DNA of 44,818 nt from an uncultured Prevotellaceae bacterium. Its GTDB lineage: Bacteria; Bacteroidota; Bacteroidia; Bacteroidales; Muribaculaceae. The translations under genes and the position numbers were made by a program. Shown in pieces: positions 1 through 6,616 of the stretch. Position 1 is the first letter of the stretch. Each line of letters begins with the position of its first letter. A model generated the notes under the pieces. The model worked only from the letters and a program-made list of their open reading frames with translations, was not told where the DNA came from and did no database searches. The DNA lies in assembly GCA_947302275.1 (NCBI GenBank), contig CAMYUW010000018.1:1-44818 (forward strand), given 5' to 3'.

Positions 1-172
1 GTTTGCTCAGCGGGTTGGCCTTCATCCAGCCACCACCGGCATACTCATAGAAATCATCACCCGGCTTAACGCTCAGGTCCATGTCGGCACGGTTCACACC
101 GTGCGTCACTTGTGCCTGCACACCAGGCACAGCAGCCATCATTATGGCCATAGCTAATAACATTTTCTTCAT
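1..172 (-). CDS. M13-family metallopeptidase (PepO/neprilysin-like), N-terminal fragment
   Basis: The gene starts at 172 and runs off the left edge, so only 57 codons are visible. They encode a signal peptide (MKKMLLAMAIMMAAVPGVQA) followed by a segment containing KPGDDFYEYAGGGWMKANP. That segment matches the start of mature M13 peptidases, which typically reads PGDDFYxYxNGxWlkxNP. Known family members are secreted or periplasmic zinc endopeptidases; the HExxH zinc site lies far downstream and is not in this window. A 14-base palindrome lies just upstream of the start, and a -7-like box at 229-236 could drive the gene. The family call rests on the N-terminal motif only. Confidence 0.8.
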   Translation of the reverse strand, partial: MKKMLLAMAIMMAAVPGVQAQVTHGVNRADMDLSVKPGDDFYEYAGGGWMKANPLSK

Positions 173-181
173 TGTTGTAAA

Positions 182-195
182 TAAACTATAGTTTA
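182..195. promoter_or_regulatory. 14-base perfect palindrome in the leader of the M13 gene
   Basis: TAAACTATAGTTTA is a perfect palindrome 10 bases upstream of the start codon at 172. It sits between the putative -7 box (229-236) and the start, where an operator could act. AT-rich palindromes also occur by chance, so its function is unproven. Confidence 0.3.
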
Positions 196-228
196 GGTTA
201 TATGGTTTAGTCAATTAATTTCAACCCG

Positions 229-236
229 CAAAAATA
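229..236 (-). promoter_or_regulatory. Putative -7 promoter box for the M13 peptidase gene
   Basis: Read on the minus strand this is TATTTTTG, a match to the Bacteroidetes TAnnTTTG box. The nearest TTTG upstream is at 23 bases, slightly too far for an ideal -33 element. The implied leader is about 50 bases. Confidence 0.35.
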
Positions 237-300
237 ACAAAAATCCCGCAAACCCTCCACAAACCATCAGGAAAAAACACTAGTTTACTCCCTTTTACAT

Positions 301-335
301 CCACGAATTACGCGAATTTCTCTAATGGCATCCGC
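301..335. repeat. Copy of a dispersed repeat ending in GGCATCCGC
   Basis: The stretch contains CACGAATTACGCGAATT and then AATGGCATCCGC. Its reverse complement begins GCGGATGCCATT, which matches two copies upstream of dnaB (5690-5755). Two bare GGCATCCGC copies follow at 396-404 and 488-496. Confidence 0.6.
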
Positions 336-348
336 CCAACAATTGTCA

Positions 349-385
349 AACAACTGGGACAACATGTGAACAACTGGAACAACAT
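349..385. repeat. 20-base-period direct repeat (ACAACTGGRACAACAT)
   Basis: AACAACTGGGACAACAT (349-365) is repeated at 369-385 with one change (GGGAC to GGAAC). The first copy extends left to GTCAAACAACTGGGACAAC, which differs by one base from 9845-9863, the left arm of the hairpin behind the Fic gene. Confidence 0.6.
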
Positions 386-416
386 TTATTATCTTGGCAT
401 CCGCAAACTGATCCTC

Positions 417-440
417 ACGCTAAGACGCTAAGGCGCTAAG
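417..440. repeat. Three tandem 8-base units (RCGCTAAG)
   Basis: ACGCTAAG, ACGCTAAG and GCGCTAAG follow one another without spacers. No coding frame or promoter is associated with them. Confidence 0.6.
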
Positions 441-862
441 TCTTTATTGCTCGCAAGGGGCTCGCAATTTGTTCCATGTCCTTAATTGGCATCCGCATAC
501 CTTTGCACCCATGTTGAGTGGCGAAGGCTTTGTCGAAAAGCAATGGGCGGCTTTTTGCCTCAAATTTTGCAACCCATTGATTTTCAACGACTCATTTATT
601 TTAAGTAAAACAAATGAGGTGCGGGGGGATTGTTAACGAACTGTTAAAAGCAGATAGATTCACTCCCACGACACAAAATTATCACATCCAAGCCCCCTTG
701 TCCATAACAAAATGCAACAGACCCTACAATTTTCCAAACGGCTTGGACAAAACAGCCCAACTCAAAAAGGGCACAACAACTAGAAAACTGATATGCCAAT
801 CACATCAAAGGTGATTTATTAATTAGATGCTTATCTATACTTTAAGAAATATAATTTCAAAG

Positions 863-1837
863 CTATATAATGTCCAAAGAACCAAAATCAGCATGATCTT
901 GTTTTATAAATTCATTAATCTCTTCTTTATCATACAGGATTGTGGGCACCTCCTCCAAGTTCTTTAACATCTCATCTTTTCCACCACCTTCAAATAGCAA
1001 GGTCAATTTAATATATACTTTATCGAGAAAATCGCAGGCAGAAACTATAGGAACTTCAAATTGATAATGGCCAGTTTCAATCAATTCTTTTGGGTATATT
1101 GTTTCTTTACTTAGTGAAGTAAATTTAGTACAGTATTCACAGATAACCATAGGCAGCAATTTGCCTTCATGAGGTTTGTAAGAACAAATAGTTCCAATTG
1201 GTAGATTGAAAAAAGACGCACTTAGTTTATAATCCTTACTAAGGACGTTTCCAATATTTGTTATCCATGCTTTGAAAGAAAAGACAACCTTCTCATCATC
1301 TTCATTACCCTCTTTTTGTTCAATTGAACAATTTAAGATTCTTAATTGAGGGTTATTTACACGGTTAAATAAATCTCTAACCTCATATTCCTCCATGGGA
1401 TCAGAGGAAAAATTATGCCTTTTATAATATTTATTATCTAGTGCCATATGAGGTGCATTATAACTACGTGGAATCTTAATAACATAAATAGATTTTTGGG
1501 GATCCCCATCAATTCTAATTGGAAATATTCTAATACCATCAATTTTTCTATGTATTAGATTTATTTTTTGCTCAATCCACTCCTTTGTGATTTTGGAATT
1601 AGTAACTGGGGCATACTTTTCTGGTTTGTGAGTTTCTTTATTTTCACTTATACCATAAATAATTATACCGCCATCAGAATTTGCAAATGCTGATACATCT
1701 TTAGTTATTTCAGTAATTTTATCATAAGATAGAGCGCGTCCATCCTTATAATCCAAATAAATATTTTCCTCAACTTCATTTTGAATCAGAGCATCCATAT
1801 CACTTAATGTATACTCTTCTAAATCAATAAAATCCAT
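863..1837 (-). CDS. Schlafen/AlbA_2-domain protein (putative DNA- or RNA-binding, accessory)
   Basis: Residues about 10-145 carry the AlbA_2 (Schlafen AlbA, PF04326) hallmarks: NIYLDYKDGRAL, then DVSAFANSDGGIIIYGISE, then IRIDGDPQKSIYVIKIPRS and a YYKRHNFSSDPM segment. The roughly 170-residue C-terminal half is not recognised; it looks beta-rich with three Cys. Start: an in-frame GTG exists at 1846, but the ATG at 1837 has a good ribosome site (AGAGGTG, 8 bases upstream), rare in this window, so I chose it (324 residues). It lies 202 bases behind a UvrD-type helicase on the same strand and shares its AT-rich composition, unlike neighbouring genes. AlbA_2 proteins occur as transcription regulators and in anti-phage loci; a defence role here is inference. 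Confidence 0.8.
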   Translation of the reverse strand: MDFIDLEEYTLSDMDALIQNEVEENIYLDYKDGRALSYDKITEITKDVSAFANSDGGIIIYGISENKETHKPEKYAPVTNSKITKEWIEQKINLIHRKIDGIRIFPIRIDGDPQKSIYVIKIPRSYNAPHMALDNKYYKRHNFSSDPMEEYEVRDLFNRVNNPQLRILNCSIEQKEGNEDDEKVVFSFKAWITNIGNVLSKDYKLSASFFNLPIGTICSYKPHEGKLLPMVICEYCTKFTSLSKETIYPKELIETGHYQFEVPIVSACDFLDKVYIKLTLLFEGGGKDEMLKNLEEVPTILYDKEEINEFIKQDHADFGSLDII

Positions 1838-1901
1838 AATTTTCACCTCTTAATTGTCTTATTAATGACATCATCTGAAATAGTTATTATTTCTTTGACG
1901 A

Positions 1902-2039
1902 TTATACAGTTGTCCCAATAATACCACAATTGGAGCATCTTAAGGTCACATTTCCCTCAATTATTTCTATATGATATAAGTTATTTACGACTGAACATTT
2001 ATTAGAAAAACAATATTTATCTACAAATCCAACTAAAAA
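1902..2039 (-). pseudogene. In-frame tail beyond the helicase stop: zinc-ribbon-like segment
   Basis: Directly after the helicase TAA (2042-2040) the same frame stays open for 45 codons, to a TAA at 1904-1902. It encodes VDKYCFSNKC, about 20 residues, then TLRCSNCGIIG: Cys spaced CX4C and CX2C, a zinc-ribbon pattern. No ATG, GTG or TTG lies early in the segment, so it cannot easily be a separate gene. Either a recent point mutation cut a tail off the helicase, the stop is read through, or the opening is chance in AT-rich DNA. Confidence 0.4.
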
Positions 2040-4052
2040 TTATGAGAAATCGAAATCATCATAAATATCAATGTCGATCTTTTCACCACCATAAAATGTA
2101 TCCTCAAAATATTGAGCGTGCGGCAGGACAACCTTCTGAACAAGTTTTTCATCAAGCGAATTAAGAAAATACGATTCAGATTGAATTTTACTATCTGCGT
2201 GGACGGAGTGAATATCTCGATAAACACATAATCTGTCTTTTGCTCTTGTGAGTGCCACATAAAGGCATCTACGTTCCTCTTCTATGCTTTCTTCGCCATT
2301 AAGTATTGCTTTTTTACTAGGAAATGAGAATGTAGATACATTTAGAACATAGCAGTTTTTAGCCTCTAGGCCCTTTGCAGAATGAATGGTTGAGAGGATT
2401 ACATGATCTTCATCCTTTCCTCCTCCTTTTCTTGTTGTTTCTAATTTTGGATCAAGTACATACTCTGAAACAAATTCCGCAATACTCACAGTGTCCAATG
2501 CAACTTCTTGAAGAAGTTCAAAGTCGTTCTTTCTGCTTTCCCAATTATTGTCTTTGTAAATCTCGGCTAACCTTTTTTCCATTACACGAAGAGCTTCAGC
2601 AATAGCTTCACTTACATTGTATTGTAAATCACTTATAGCTAAAAGTGTTTCAGATATTTCTTTCGGAATATTTAAACCCATGAGCGTATAAATACATTCC
2701 TCAAGGTTTGCTTTATCTATAACATACCCAATAATCTTTGACGCGGTTACCTCTCCAATACCAGGCCAAAGCATTAGAAATCTCATCCATGCAAGCTCAT
2801 CATGAAAATTAGCAATAATTCTCAAAGGGGCTGCCAGATCTCTTATGTGTCTCGATTGCATAAGTCCAGAACCTCCAAATATCGTATAGGGTATTTTCTT
2901 TTTTATACAACATGCTTCAGTTTTTTTAAGTCCCCATACAGACCGTGAAAGAACCATATTATCGATATATAGTTCATTGCGTTTCATCACACTTTCAATA
3001 ATTCGGTCTGTTACATCATTAGCTTCTTCCCATTCATTCTCCCAGTGTACTAGTAGTGGAATAAGTCCTTTTCCCCTAAACGCAACTAGGTCTTTCTCAT
3101 AGCTCAGAGATGATTGTTTAAGTAGCCAATTCGATAAGTCAAGTATCTCCTGGGTTGATCGATAATTAAGAGTTAGCTTCTGCTGTGTTGAATCAGGAAC
3201 AATTTCAGTAAAATGATGCATAGACTTGAAATCAGCTCCTCGAAATCCATAAATTGATTGCGCATCATCACCAACACAAAAAAGATGACAATTTTCATAA
3301 AATGAACTTAATAACTGGTATTGAAGCGGGTTTGTATCTTGCATCTCGTCAACCAGAATATGATCGTATTTTTTTGAAACAAAATCCCTAGCTCCTGCAT
3401 TAGCTTTTAGAATTCGAGCTACAATGAGCAATAAATCATCATAGTCTAGATATCTTCTTTTATTCTTATAAACAATATATTTTCTAATAAGATCTGCATA
3501 AATAGGTTTATTCTTTTCGATGCTTTCAGTAACAACCTTATCGGACATATCGGCATTATCGAACAAAATAATCCTCATTGCTGTGGAAAGAGACACTGAT
3601 GTATTTATACAATAAGAATAAATATCAACAACATTCTTTACTTTAACAGTGTGATTCTCTTTATCTTTCAGGTTCTTCCCACATATTAATTTAAAGCAAG
3701 ACTCGCGATCATCTTCGTCAATTAGAGTGAAATCGGATTGTGAAAAGATGTTCCTGTTTTGCTGTATCAACTCCATACACCATGAATGAAAAGTCTGACC
3801 CTTTAATCCCTCAGTTGACTTTCCTGACAAATCGGCTTTAATCCTTTCTACGATTTCGCGGGCTGACTTTCTTGTGAAAGAAAGAATCAGAATACGCGAA
3901 GGCGAGACTCCACTACTGAGCAAAAAGGAAGCTCTAGCTATAATAGTACGTGTTTTTCCCGTTCCAGCTCCTGCCAAAACCATCAAGTGTTTTCCTGTGA
4001 ATTGTGCAGCCAAACGCTGTTCGGCATTTAGATTATCTTGCAAATCGTTCAT
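2040..4052 (-). CDS. UvrD/PcrA-type superfamily 1 DNA helicase, AT-rich accessory copy
   Basis: All SF1A motifs are visible: Q motif (LNAEQRLAAQ, Gln12), Walker A GAGTGKT (28-34), a DEMQD Walker B (about 234), CVGDDAQSIYGFRGA (motif III), LTLNYRST (IV), TIHSAKGLEAKN (V) and CLYVALTRAKDRL (VI). It should be an ATP-driven 3'-5' DNA translocase. With the ATG at 4052 it has 670 residues, somewhat short for UvrD (about 720); a TTG in frame at 4067 is less likely. It begins 38 bases after dnaB with no visible promoter or terminator between, so it may be transcribed from dnaB, yet its AT-richness contrasts sharply with dnaB, pointing to acquisition. The next gene encodes an AlbA_2 protein. Pairs of a UvrD-like helicase with a second effector are known in defence (Gabija), but no OLD/TOPRIM nuclease is seen here. 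Confidence 0.9.
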   Translation of the reverse strand: MNDLQDNLNAEQRLAAQFTGKHLMVLAGAGTGKTRTIIARASFLLSSGVSPSRILILSFTRKSAREIVERIKADLSGKSTEGLKGQTFHSWCMELIQQNRNIFSQSDFTLIDEDDRESCFKLICGKNLKDKENHTVKVKNVVDIYSYCINTSVSLSTAMRIILFDNADMSDKVVTESIEKNKPIYADLIRKYIVYKNKRRYLDYDDLLLIVARILKANAGARDFVSKKYDHILVDEMQDTNPLQYQLLSSFYENCHLFCVGDDAQSIYGFRGADFKSMHHFTEIVPDSTQQKLTLNYRSTQEILDLSNWLLKQSSLSYEKDLVAFRGKGLIPLLVHWENEWEEANDVTDRIIESVMKRNELYIDNMVLSRSVWGLKKTEACCIKKKIPYTIFGGSGLMQSRHIRDLAAPLRIIANFHDELAWMRFLMLWPGIGEVTASKIIGYVIDKANLEECIYTLMGLNIPKEISETLLAISDLQYNVSEAIAEALRVMEKRLAEIYKDNNWESRKNDFELLQEVALDTVSIAEFVSEYVLDPKLETTRKGGGKDEDHVILSTIHSAKGLEAKNCYVLNVSTFSFPSKKAILNGEESIEEERRCLYVALTRAKDRLCVYRDIHSVHADSKIQSESYFLNSLDEKLVQKVVLPHAQYFEDTFYGGEKIDIDIYDDFDFS

Positions 4053-4090
4053 ATTTGTTTTTCTCAATTAATAGTCTTTACCTAATTTTG

Positions 4091-5668
4091 TTAGAAGGGG
4101 GTGGCGGTGTCTTCTGGGCCTTGGTAGAAGTCCACGTTAGGGGGTGGGGGAGTGAAGCCGTCGTTGATGGGCGATGCTCCGCCAGTGATGGCGGGATCCG
4201 CGTTCATCTTGGACTCGTAGGTGGTCTCGTTAGAGAGGAGGTCTTGCTCGCCCTGGTTCTCGAAGCGGGCATACTTGCTCACGAAGTGCAGGTTGATGGT
4301 CTCGGTGGCACCGCTACGGTGCTTGGCGACGATGAACTCGGCCAGACCGCGGATATTGTTGCCCTCGGCATCCTCGCTGGAGCGGGTATAGTACTCGGGA
4401 CGGTGGATAAAGCAGACGATGTCGGCATCCTGCTCGATGGCGCCCGACTCGCGCAAGTCGCTCAACTGCGGGCGCTTGCCTAGCTTGTCGTCGGCAGCGC
4501 GGGTCTCAACGCTACGGTTGAGCTGCGACAAGGCGATGATAGGAATGTCGAGTTCCTTGGCAAGCTGCTTGAGGTTTCGCGAGATGGTGCTGACCTCCTG
4601 CTCACGGCTACCGAACTTCATGCCTGTGGCGTTCATGAGCTGGAGGTAGTCGATGATGATGATTTTCACGCCATGTTCGCGCACGAGGCGGCGTGCCTTG
4701 GTTCTGAGTTCAAAGATGGATAACGATGGCGTATCGTCGATGAACAGCGGCGCGGTGCTCAGGCTGCGTGTACGAGTCATCAGATTTTCCCACTCGGGCT
4801 GTGACAACTGGCCACTCTTGATTTTATCGCCTTCGAGCGAACATACATTGCTGATGAGGCGGTTGACGAGTTGCAGACTGGACATCTCGAGCGAGAACAC
4901 GGCCACGGGATAGTTGTAATCGACCGCCATGTTCTTGGCCATCGACAGGACAAACGCCGTCTTACCCATGGCAGGACGGGCGGCGATAATGATGAGGTCG
5001 CTGTTTTGCCAACCGCTGGTCAGGCGGTCAAGCTTATGGTAGCCCGATTCCAGACCGCTGAGTCCGCTTTCCCGGTTTGCGGCTTCCTCGATTTTCTTGA
5101 TGGCATCCTGCACGGCGTTCTCAATGGGAATGACGTCGCGCTTGAGGGTGTTCTTGCTGATTTCGAAGAGTTTGCCCTCGGCTTCCTGCATCAGGTCATA
5201 GACGTCGATAGACTCGTCGAAGGCCAACGACTGCACCTGGCTGCTGTAACTGATGAGCTCACGGGCCAGGTACTTCTGAGCAACGATGCGGGCATGGAAC
5301 TCGGCATTGGCGGCACTCGACACGAGGCCAGTCAGTTCGCTGATGCGGATGGCTCCGCCCACCTCGTCGAGCACCTTGTTGCTGCGCAACTGGTCGGTCA
5401 CGGTGAGCATGTCGATGGGTTTGCCGTTGGCTGCCAGCGACTGTATGGCCTCGTAAATCTTCTGATTCGCGGGGTTGTAAAAGGCCTCGGGTTTGAGGAT
5501 TTCGCACACATTGTTATATGCGTCCTTCTCCAGCATCAGTGCACCCAGCACGGCATCCTCCATCGAGGTGTCCTGAGGTGGCAGTTTGCCGAATTCGCCT
5601 ATAATTTCGGGCTCATGCGTGGGGCGCGTGCGGCGGCGCGCCTGTTTGCCGGTTTCAAATTCTTCCAT
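4091..5668 (-). CDS. dnaB: Replicative DNA helicase DnaB
   Basis: DnaB is the hexameric 5'-3' helicase of the replication fork. The N-terminal domain is recognised by PPQDTSMEDAVLGALML and LKPEAFYNPANQKIYEAI; the C-terminal RecA-like domain has Walker A ARPAMGKT (about 229-236), FSLEMSSLQLVNRL, the Walker B strand IIIIDYLQLM, and the DnaB signature LSDLRESGAIEQDADIVCFI. At 525 residues it is full length, has no intein, and ends in a Pro-rich tail (TPPPPNVDF). It heads a minus-strand unit in which the next gene is the acquired helicase. Its leader contains two copies of a dispersed repeat (5690-5755). Confidence 0.97.
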   Translation of the reverse strand: MEEFETGKQARRRTRPTHEPEIIGEFGKLPPQDTSMEDAVLGALMLEKDAYNNVCEILKPEAFYNPANQKIYEAIQSLAANGKPIDMLTVTDQLRSNKVLDEVGGAIRISELTGLVSSAANAEFHARIVAQKYLARELISYSSQVQSLAFDESIDVYDLMQEAEGKLFEISKNTLKRDVIPIENAVQDAIKKIEEAANRESGLSGLESGYHKLDRLTSGWQNSDLIIIAARPAMGKTAFVLSMAKNMAVDYNYPVAVFSLEMSSLQLVNRLISNVCSLEGDKIKSGQLSQPEWENLMTRTRSLSTAPLFIDDTPSLSIFELRTKARRLVREHGVKIIIIDYLQLMNATGMKFGSREQEVSTISRNLKQLAKELDIPIIALSQLNRSVETRAADDKLGKRPQLSDLRESGAIEQDADIVCFIHRPEYYTRSSEDAEGNNIRGLAEFIVAKHRSGATETINLHFVSKYARFENQGEQDLLSNETTYESKMNADPAITGGASPINDGFTPPPPNVDFYQGPEDTATPF

Positions 5669-5689
5669 TATCTTTATTTAAAACTACGT

Positions 5690-5755
5690 ATTTCGCGAAT
5701 TATACGAATGGCATCCGCTTTCTGAATTATTAATAATTACACGAATGGCATCCGC
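5690..5755. repeat. Two direct copies of the GCGGATGCCATTCG repeat upstream of dnaB
   Basis: On the minus strand, GCGGATGCCATTCGTGTAAT (from 5755) and GCGGATGCCATTCGTATAAT (from 5718) lie 37 bases apart and differ at one position over 20. The second continues into TCGCGAAATACG, resembling the copy at 301-335. If the box at 5772-5779 drives dnaB, both are transcribed in its 5' leader. Confidence 0.65.
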
Positions 5756-5771
5756 GTTATTTTTGTGAGGG

Positions 5772-5779
5772 CAAAATTA
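5772..5779 (-). promoter_or_regulatory. Putative -7 box of the dnaB promoter
   Basis: Minus-strand TAATTTTG matches TAnnTTTG. No clear TTTG is found 19-21 bases upstream. The implied leader to the ATG at 5668 is about 95 bases. Confidence 0.4.
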
Positions 5780-5865
5780 CAACAAATCATTGGTATGTCC
5801 CACAGGGGTTATTTACATTCTATTCACACGATGTTGACAATGTAGTATTTTTTGAATGAGAACGG

Positions 5866-5896
5866 TTGATTATTCCAACAATAGTTAGTAATTTTG
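5866..5896 (+). promoter_or_regulatory. Promoter (TTG-N20-TAATTTTG) for the membrane protein at 5924
   Basis: TTG at 5866-5868 and TAATTTTG at 5889-5896 have the 20-base spacing typical of Bacteroidetes housekeeping promoters. Start of transcription would be near 5903, about 20 bases before the ATG. Confidence 0.6.
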
Positions 5897-5923
5897 CAAC
5901 AAAGTAAATAGTAAGTCCGCAGT

Positions 5924-6586
5924 ATGTCAGCAGAAGAAATAGACAAAGAGATTGAGTGGTTGATGGGAAGCATTCAGCGATCGGCCGCCGGAGGGCGTGG
6001 TATGACTTTCACGCTTGTATTCATGTCTGTTTTAATCATTGCCTTTGGCATTTTTGCGTTGTTCTTCTTTGATAGAGATGAAGGCTATGTGGTTGCGCCT
6101 TTACTGTTGTCAATGGGAGGAATGTTCCTGTTATCGGCACTGATTAGTTATATTTCTCACAAGAGAATTGCTAATGCCGAGACTCCCCTGGGATTATTAG
6201 CCGCCCATGACAGGATGTGGGTCATTCAATCAGTACTTCTTATTGTCGGCATAGTTGTCTTAGCCGTGTTTAATAAGAGCAGTTTTTTGTCTAAAGCATG
6301 CTTACTGTTAAGCGGGTTATTGCTTGTGATCGCTGGATGGCTGGCTATGCAGCAAAAGTTGAGATTATGGGTGGGTATTGCTTTATTGTTGGCATTTACC
6401 GCTTTACTCTATTACTCTGGTATTGACCTTCTCGTGGGATTACCCCTTCTCTTCCTGATGCTTTCTATCATTAAGGGGGAAAAATCATTATTTGCGGGTA
6501 AAGAGAGTGAAGGCTTGGATGAGAGCGACGAACAAAATTTCAGGCGCCTGCGGGAACTGTTGAAAGAAAGCGAGTTACGTAAATAA
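5924..6586 (+). CDS. Multi-pass membrane protein of unknown function
   Basis: I do not recognise a family. The 220-residue product has a short charged N-terminus (SAEEIDKEIEWLMGSIQRS), then about six hydrophobic segments arranged as hairpins (residues about 27-48, 55-76, 97-114, 118-136, 142-160, 163-183), and a charged cytoplasmic-looking tail (DESDEQNFRRLRELLKE). It is preceded by a good promoter and ends 30 bases before the GH31 gene on the same strand, so the two may be co-transcribed; no functional link is evident. Confidence 0.7.
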   Translation: MSAEEIDKEIEWLMGSIQRSAAGGRGMTFTLVFMSVLIIAFGIFALFFFDRDEGYVVAPLLLSMGGMFLLSALISYISHKRIANAETPLGLLAAHDRMWVIQSVLLIVGIVVLAVFNKSSFLSKACLLLSGLLLVIAGWLAMQQKLRLWVGIALLLAFTALLYYSGIDLLVGLPLLFLMLSIIKGEKSLFAGKESEGLDESDEQNFRRLRELLKESELRK

Positions 6587-6616
6587 TAATGAATACAAAC
6601 ACAAATAATAAATAGA

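Larger units (their letters stand above)
173..862. other. Gene-free region of short dispersed repeats
   Basis: No convincing gene. Between about 300 and 500 the DNA is a patchwork: an ACGAATTACGCGAATT-type stretch, a 20-base direct repeat (349-385), three copies of GGCATCCGC (327-335, 396-404, 488-496) and an 8-base tandem triplet (417-440). The part from 600 to 862 is AT-rich and grades into the AlbA_2 gene. A 66-codon open frame at 614-814 has no promoter, ribosome site or recognisable motif. Confidence 0.7.

Noticed and set aside
301..500. Insertion-sequence ends or an attachment site for an integrated element
   Set aside because: No transposase, integrase or tRNA gene is present anywhere in the window, and the repeats lack the paired terminal inverted arrangement.
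614..814. 66-codon frame in the left intergenic region
   Set aside because: No promoter, ribosome site, hydrophobic or domain pattern; lies in a repeat-rich gene-free stretch.
863..4052. Calling the helicase/AlbA_2 pair a Gabija system
   Set aside because: Gabija needs an OLD-family ATPase/TOPRIM nuclease; the partner here has an AlbA_2 domain and no such motifs.
4871..5725. Long frame on the plus strand opposite dnaB (284 codons)
   Set aside because: Entirely antisense to the highly conserved dnaB gene; long shadow frames are common opposite GC-rich codons and the product shows no motif.
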